From Pleurotus djamor (lineage: Eukaryota > Basidiomycota > Agaricomycetes > Agaricales > Pleurotaceae): a stretch of DNA of 12,190 nt. Below are positions 7,884-12,190 of the stretch, piece after piece. The stretch lies in contig JAPEVF010001225.1 of assembly GCA_029747585.1 (NCBI GenBank), positions 1 through 12,190 of the forward strand, in the 5' to 3' direction. A program made the position numbers and the translations under genes. Every line of letters starts with the position of its first letter. Positions within the stretch are counted from its first letter, which is position 1. The notes below the pieces were generated by a model, which was not told where the DNA came from, ran no database searches, and worked only from the letters and a program-made list of their open reading frames with translations.

Positions 7884-9136
7884 ATGGCGACCATCGCTAC
7901 CACCCTACATTTACCAGATGGAAATGATGTCTATTACATCGATAGTGGTCCCGTCGCGGGATACAAAGACTATACTACCCTCATTTTGGTTCACGGAAGT
8001 GTTGTGAATGCCCGTAAGTGGATGATCATCAGAATTTTCGTCTCCCAGTGACAAACTCTCGGATCAGGATCTTTTGACAGGGTTCACGAAATAGCGGGAA
8101 AGAACCGTCTTCGAACGGTTGCTCTTAATCGCAGAGACTATCCTGGCACAACTAGGTATACTGATGATGAATTAGCTGACCTCAAGTCTGGGCAGGAAGC
8201 TGTGCTTCAACGCACTTCCGTCCAGTTGGCCCACTTCATCACCGAGTTCATCAACTTGAATGATATTCCATTACCCGGAGGTCATGGGACTGGTGGCGTG
8301 GTTGTTGTTGGTTGGTCGATGGGCGTCGCCTCAGTTTTGTCGTTGTTTGCCTACCCCACAGCGCTACCACCTCGATGCCATGATGCACTCACGCGCTACG
8401 TTAGATCCCTGGTGCTATATGGTAAGCGCAGTTGCACCCATTCCCTTTATCGTTGCTGAATAAGAATCCAGACCCACCGTACCTTGCCTTTGGGATGGAG
8501 CTGCCTGGCGATACCTCCATCTATAATATTTGGTCAGAACTGGACTCCAAGCCCCATGAAGAAGTATATCGTAGTTTTGGTGAATGGGTCAGCTCGTATT
8601 TTGATGTCCCGGAGAACTGGTCAGGTTCCATCAATGATCTGGATGGGCGCAAGAGTACTGGACGAATGACGGTACTAAGTCAAGAAGACCAGAACCGTTC
8701 TGTTAGCCTGGACGTTGCGATGAGGTCGGAAACATTCTGGTAAGTCATTCCGTTCTATTTCAGTCATTCCTGAGATGAAGAATGTTCCAGGTTCACAGGT
8801 CCGATGCAACCTACAGTAAGGAAAATGGCCACGAGATGTCTTTTCAATGAGGGACTTGCGAACGTCCATTTTCCAAACTTGGAGCTCATTTACGTCACTT
8901 GCCGAAGGTCCTGTTGGCATGCAATCTGGGCTGCCCATGAAATTGAGGGGACACTCAGAAAGCACACCGCCCACGGTGCACGGACACGACCTATGAAATT
9001 TGTTTCCATTGCAGAGGCGAACCACCGCGTACGTACTTCGCCTACCCTGTTACACTCTTCTCGTCAATAAACGCTTTCCCATTAGGTTCATTGGGAGGAT
9101 CCACAGACTTTTCTCGACGCGCTGAGTTTACAGTGA
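7884..9136 (+). CDS. alpha/beta hydrolase copy F, complete, with altered oxyanion motif
   Basis: Predicted alpha/beta hydrolase of 346 residues. Exons are 7884..8013, 8068..8421, 8472..8739, 8791..9028 and 9086..9136; introns of 54, 50, 51 and 57 nt keep phases 1, 1, 2, 0. The start M-A-T-I-A-T-T aligns with copy E. Motifs are N-R-R-D-Y-P-G-T, G-W-S-M-G (Ser127), an intron-split Asp162 before P-P-Y, cap W-V-S-S-Y-F, C-R-R-S-C-W and A-N-H-R (His329). The oxyanion motif reads H-G-S-V-V-N where the other copies have H-G-S/A-G-F-N, and the residue after the catalytic His is Arg rather than Phe. The frame and all splice sites are intact, so this is not a simple pseudogene; it may have a changed substrate or reduced activity. 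The last exon is the shortest of the family. The cap ends in T-F-W across intron 3, as the equivalent segment in E ends in I-W. Confidence 0.91.
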
Positions 9137-9345
9137 ACTTCGTACTATCAATATCCATAGCCCTAGACCGTTATGGAACAGGGGGCATCAGTTTACAAAA
9201 ATGAATCACTATGAATCATGTCATTGGTTGGTGACACGGACACGTTTTCCTATAGTCGTCCCTGTAATCCGAAAACCTCGCAGCGCCTGGCGTGCCCAGT
9301 GCCTCACACGACCCCAGCTTCCCTTGCGCACACTCACCATGTACG
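9137..9345. other. spacer between hydrolase F and the membrane-protein gene
   Basis: These 209 bp hold the terminator region of copy F and the promoter of the next gene. An ATG at 9339, seven bases before the assigned start and out of frame with it, also has a good context (A at -3) and would give a 24-codon frame overlapping the true start. No other feature is seen. Confidence 0.45.
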
Positions 9346-10938
9346 ATGGCGGCCACCTTCGACGGCGTCACCCTCATCGTCGACAACACCGACCCAAATA
9401 TCAAGTACAATGAACAGTGGTCGCCGCTGCTCGAAGAACCGATATGGTATGGTGGGACATATGTGTATTCGGTCATGGGGCAGAGTAATGCTACGCTAGA
9501 GCTGGAGTTCAGCGGTGCGTTGCAGTGTTTTTTGTTTGACATATTGTTGAGATGATGTTTTGTAGGGACATCTATCGCATGCTTTGGCCATGGAGATGGT
9601 AAGGTGGTTTCGAGTCTGGACGACGGACCGCCGTCATACACTTCCCTTGCTCTCCTTCCGCAAACATACCAATCTTGGTTTCGCTTGGGTGATCTCTCGG
9701 AGAGCCGACATGCTCTCTCGTTATCATTTGCGGCACGCGTCTACCTGGATTACATTGCGATAACACCGAGTCCTAGCACTCCCCTGCAAGGACGCGCACT
9801 CATGGTAGACGACAAATCGCCGTCAATGAATTACACGGGTGACTGGGTCACTATTCAAGACCAGGCATTTGATACCGGTGATGGATTAGAGCAGCCGGCT
9901 CAAGGAGGAACTTTGCGTCAGTCAAAAACCGTTGGGGATCGGGCAGTTCTCTTATTTACAGGTGGGCTATATCTTTTCGCGGACATCAACAGCTTAAAGA
10001 TACTCCTTCCGACTAGGTTCATCTGTGTCTGTGTACGGCATCGTTCAATGGAAACTCTCTGGTCGTGTCTCCACCGCCTACATCGTTGATGGTTCCAAAC
10101 CTACAATGGTCACTATTGACTCAGAGGGTCCTGGTCATCGGTACACTGAGCAACCCAACTATCCTTTCTTCCATACCGACCTACCGCCGGGGAACCATAC
10201 ACTTGTCATCATATTAACCGAAGTCACGGGAGAGCAGTCTTTCATGCTGGATTATGTCGTTTATTCGGCTACATTTGACAACGTGACGGTTATGCCGAGG
10301 CTTTCCTCAGCAGACATGCATCCTTGGGACGTCCCTCCCCTTGTATATCAACACGCCGATACTCCTGTGGGTGCCATTGTCGGTAGCGTCATCGGCGGTG
10401 TTGTCTTCCTGTGTATCGTGTTGTTCCTCGGTTTAGTCTGGTGGCGGAAGCGCAAGCAAACACAAGAGGAATCTCCGAGTGCAAGAGATGAAATTGATCC
10501 TGATCCAGGTGGGCCTCTGCTTTTAGTCACCTGGCCGGCTGCTGATACTGACTTGCACATCTCATAGATCCTCCTACCCAACATACATTTACGACGCGGA
10601 TGAGCTCCATCAACCCTGTTGACTCATCTAGCTCTTCCGGTGCTTCCCTCTCGACTTCTGGACCTCCTACGGTCATGCTTCCCCTTTCACTCATGCCTCG
10701 CAACACTCCCAGACCATCATCACTACAGGGCAACACCCGAACTCCATCCATCTCTCAGCTTCGCGAAGATTACGAACCCAGCCTCCCACATTCTCGACAT
10801 CTTCCACGATTCTCCATGGCTAAATCTGAATCCAGCACGAACACTGGCTCACCAATTTCACCATCCTCTCCTCCTCGTGGATATTCTGCATATTTCGGCG
10901 ACAAGGTCGACGTATATTATCGTGACCAGCCCCTGTAA
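9346..10938 (+). CDS. single-pass membrane protein with beta-rich repeated ectodomain, 4 exons
   Basis: Predicted 475-residue type of membrane protein common in Agaricomycetes, function unknown. Exons are 9346..9514, 9566..9961, 10017..10508 and 10568..10938, with introns of 51, 55 and 59 nt, all phase 1. Start chosen at 9346 (A at -3, G at +4), which gives M-A-A-T-F-D-G-V. Residues 1 to about 300 are a beta-rich region with two related halves, each with a short Gly-Thr/Ser-Ser turn (S-G-T-S-I and T-G-S-S-V-S-V-Y-G) followed by a D-G segment. N-A-T, N-Y-T, N-H-T and N-V-T are possible N-glycosylation sites. One helix lies near residues 306 to 330 and is followed by W-W-R-K-R-K, placing the Ser/Pro/Thr-rich tail of about 140 residues in the cytoplasm. 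No clear N-terminal signal peptide is visible. It borders the hydrolase array but shows no sequence link to it. Confidence 0.85.
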
Positions 10939-11190
10939 CCCTTCGGCATAGACTTTTGTACTATAGTCTGTTTGTTTCCTTTCAATGCGCAGCGTTCAAC
11001 TCATAATTTAATCCTCTTTAAGTTTGAGATTGCAATTTCGTTCGGCGTTGCTTCGTTCATTTCACTTTCTGAGGTACATTGGAGGTACATATCATTTCTC
11101 CTGCAAACTTGGAAAGGGGCTCCTGTGCGTGAAACCCCCAAAAGGCAAGATGGCTGTAGGTTTGGAAGTTTGTTCAACGCCATCATCACG
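10939..11190. other. spacer with a possible upstream ORF before the F-box-like gene
   Basis: These 252 bp carry the end of the membrane-protein gene and the promoter of the next. An ATG at 11150 (context AAGATGG) opens a 16-codon frame ending at 11200, overlapping the assigned start at 11191 in another frame. If transcribed, it could lower translation of the downstream gene. Confidence 0.45.
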
Positions 11191-11943
11191 ATGCATCTAG
11201 ACTTGTTCCCTCATGAGATCTTACTCTTGATCGTCGCTTCTATCGACGATAAAGCCAGCTTGCTTACCCTCATGGTTACTTCTCACTTTTTCCACTCTAT
11301 TTCAGAACCATACCTCTACTGCGAAATCGTTCTTGACAACATCAGGCTTGACAAGAGTGGTGCTCGTATCGACAGGCTGAAGCGAACGATATTATATCAA
11401 AAACCACAACTTGCCCTTCTTGTCGAGTCCATTCAAATACCAAATCTCCACAAGATTCACTCCATCCTCCCTTTATTCATCAATCTACGCCGTCTTGCAG
11501 TTACTCGGAGGTTCACTACCGCAATCGAACAAAATGGCGTCTTTCAAAGATTGAAACCAATTAAGAATCTCAGGCGGCTCACCTGGCGTAATCCCCTTCA
11601 CGATGCTGCTGGTTTTGTGGGCTTCTTGGCGTCGCAACCATCCTTGAAATACCTCGACATCCCGAGCTTCGGGACTTCCTTGCCTGAAATACCTCCCCCT
11701 GCCTTACCTTCACTACGTACTCTTGTCGCCGGTGTCCAACCAGCCAGCGTCATCCTTCCAGGACGCCTCGTAGACACCGTCGTGCTCAACCTCGATCAAA
11801 GTTCGTTGATCGACTTGATGGCGCAGTACGATAGTGTCAGCACCCTTGCTGGCATTCATCAGGAAAACATCATTTTTACCAGGAGCAGATGGAAGCTAGA
11901 TAAGATCAAGAAGCTGTGGGAGAAAGGTATCTTGTATATCTAA
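11191..11943 (+). CDS. F-box-like protein with LRR-like segments, single exon
   Basis: A 250-residue protein with an F-box-like start: L-F-P-H-E-I-L-L-L-I-V near residues 5-15, then a short helix and S-H-F-F-H-S-I and P-Y-L-Y near 32-43. This is the pattern many fungal F-box proteins use to bind Skp1 in SCF ubiquitin ligases. Leucine-rich short segments follow (L-R-R-L-A-V, L-R-R-L-T-W, L-K-Y-L-D-I, L-R-T-L-V), consistent with a degenerate LRR-type recognition surface. The ATG at 11191 is the first in this frame; the open frame extends upstream without another ATG. The protein is short for this class, whose members often exceed 350 residues, and its stop codon lies exactly where the DNA turns AT-rich, so a lost or spliced 3' end is possible. 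The target is unknown. The F-box call rests on pattern only. Confidence 0.7.
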   Translation: MHLDLFPHEILLLIVASIDDKASLLTLMVTSHFFHSISEPYLYCEIVLDNIRLDKSGARIDRLKRTILYQKPQLALLVESIQIPNLHKIHSILPLFINLRRLAVTRRFTTAIEQNGVFQRLKPIKNLRRLTWRNPLHDAAGFVGFLASQPSLKYLDIPSFGTSLPEIPPPALPSLRTLVAGVQPASVILPGRLVDTVVLNLDQSSLIDLMAQYDSVSTLAGIHQENIIFTRSRWKLDKIKKLWEKGILYI

Positions 11944-12190
11944 AATAGAAAAAGCGCTTAAAGTTATGCTTTGTACAAGAGGTATGACAAAGCAAGAAAA
12001 AGACGCTGTAATACTTACATAGCGAGCGCCAATGCTTCAAAAGCACAAAAAGCTGGAAAAGCTAGGAAAGCTAGGAAAGCTCTGAAAGTGTTGATAAACA
12101 AAACAAAAAAAATTGAGCAGTTATAATAAATGTGTATAAATCATACCACTTCATATTAACGCAAAAAGTATTTATTGCATAAAACTATAT
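11944..12190. other. AT-rich tail at the right edge
   Basis: Base composition changes sharply at the stop codon of the F-box-like gene: this 247-bp tail is A-rich and then A+T-rich, unlike the rest of the window. It contains AATAAA near 12125, a run of eight A at 12106-12113, and the 9-bp units at 12040-12084. It may be a long 3' UTR, the edge of an AT-rich or mobile-element remnant, or intergenic DNA. No gene is seen. Confidence 0.6.
12040..12084 (+). repeat. five imperfect 9-bp tandem units (AAAGCtagg)
   Basis: Five head-to-tail units start with AAAGC: AAAGCACAA, AAAGCTGGA, AAAGCTAGG, AAAGCTAGG and AAAGCTCTG, followed by a further AAAG. Units three and four are identical. It is a small minisatellite in the AT-rich tail. 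Confidence 0.75.

Noticed and set aside
1..9136. Secondary-metabolite gene cluster
   Set aside because: No backbone synthase, P450, transporter or transcription factor is present in the window; hydrolases and a kinase alone do not support it.
9216..9641. Minus-strand frame of 141 codons across the start of the membrane-protein gene
   Set aside because: It is a shadow of a well-supported spliced gene on the + strand and shows no domain of its own.
12040..12084. CRISPR-like array
   Set aside because: The units are 9 bp, contiguous and without spacers, in a eukaryotic context; it is a minisatellite.

Overview
The window looks like a gene-dense stretch of a basidiomycete fungal genome, most likely Agaricomycetes. 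Every multi-exon gene is cut by very short GT-AG introns of about 46 to 71 nt. Intergenic spaces are only 100 to 400 bp. One gene has the architecture of an Agaricomycete-type single-pass membrane protein (beta-rich ectodomain, one helix, Ser/Pro-rich tail), and another is a small F-box-like/LRR-like protein. All supported genes lie on the + strand. The taxonomic call is an inference from gene structure and protein style.

The first 9.1 kb are a tandem array of one alpha/beta-hydrolase family. It holds a 5'-truncated copy at the left edge (1-642), complete copies at 993-2318, 6301-7585 and 7884-9136, one copy at 2696-3963 that needs one extra base at an ambiguous N-containing spot to be read through, and a truncated, frameshifted relic at 5696-6169. 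The complete copies share five exons with introns of phase 1, 1, 2 and 0 at matching positions. They share an HG-S/A-G oxyanion motif, an NRR-x-Y-x-G motif, a G-W-S-x-G nucleophile elbow, an aspartate after strand beta-6 whose codon is split by intron 2, a C-x-R/K-S motif where many relatives carry the catalytic acid, and an E/Q-A-N-H histidine near the C terminus. Neighbouring copies resemble each other most (A with B, C with its relic, E with F), which fits local duplication.

A protein-kinase gene (4376-5674) interrupts the array. The relic starts about 21 bp after the kinase stop codon, so the kinase and its upstream DNA sit where the front half of a hydrolase copy should be. The kinase upstream region carries three AACC-N3-GGTT palindromes and a dense cluster of AACC/GGTT words.

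Right of the array are the single-pass membrane protein (9346-10938), the F-box-like gene (11191-11943), and an AT-rich tail with five 9-bp units (12040-12084). The substrate of the hydrolases cannot be read from sequence, and nothing shows that the kinase, membrane protein and F-box protein act with them. The window contains four single N positions (3160, 3163, 4433, 4479). I saw no tRNA, rRNA, CRISPR array or intact transposon.
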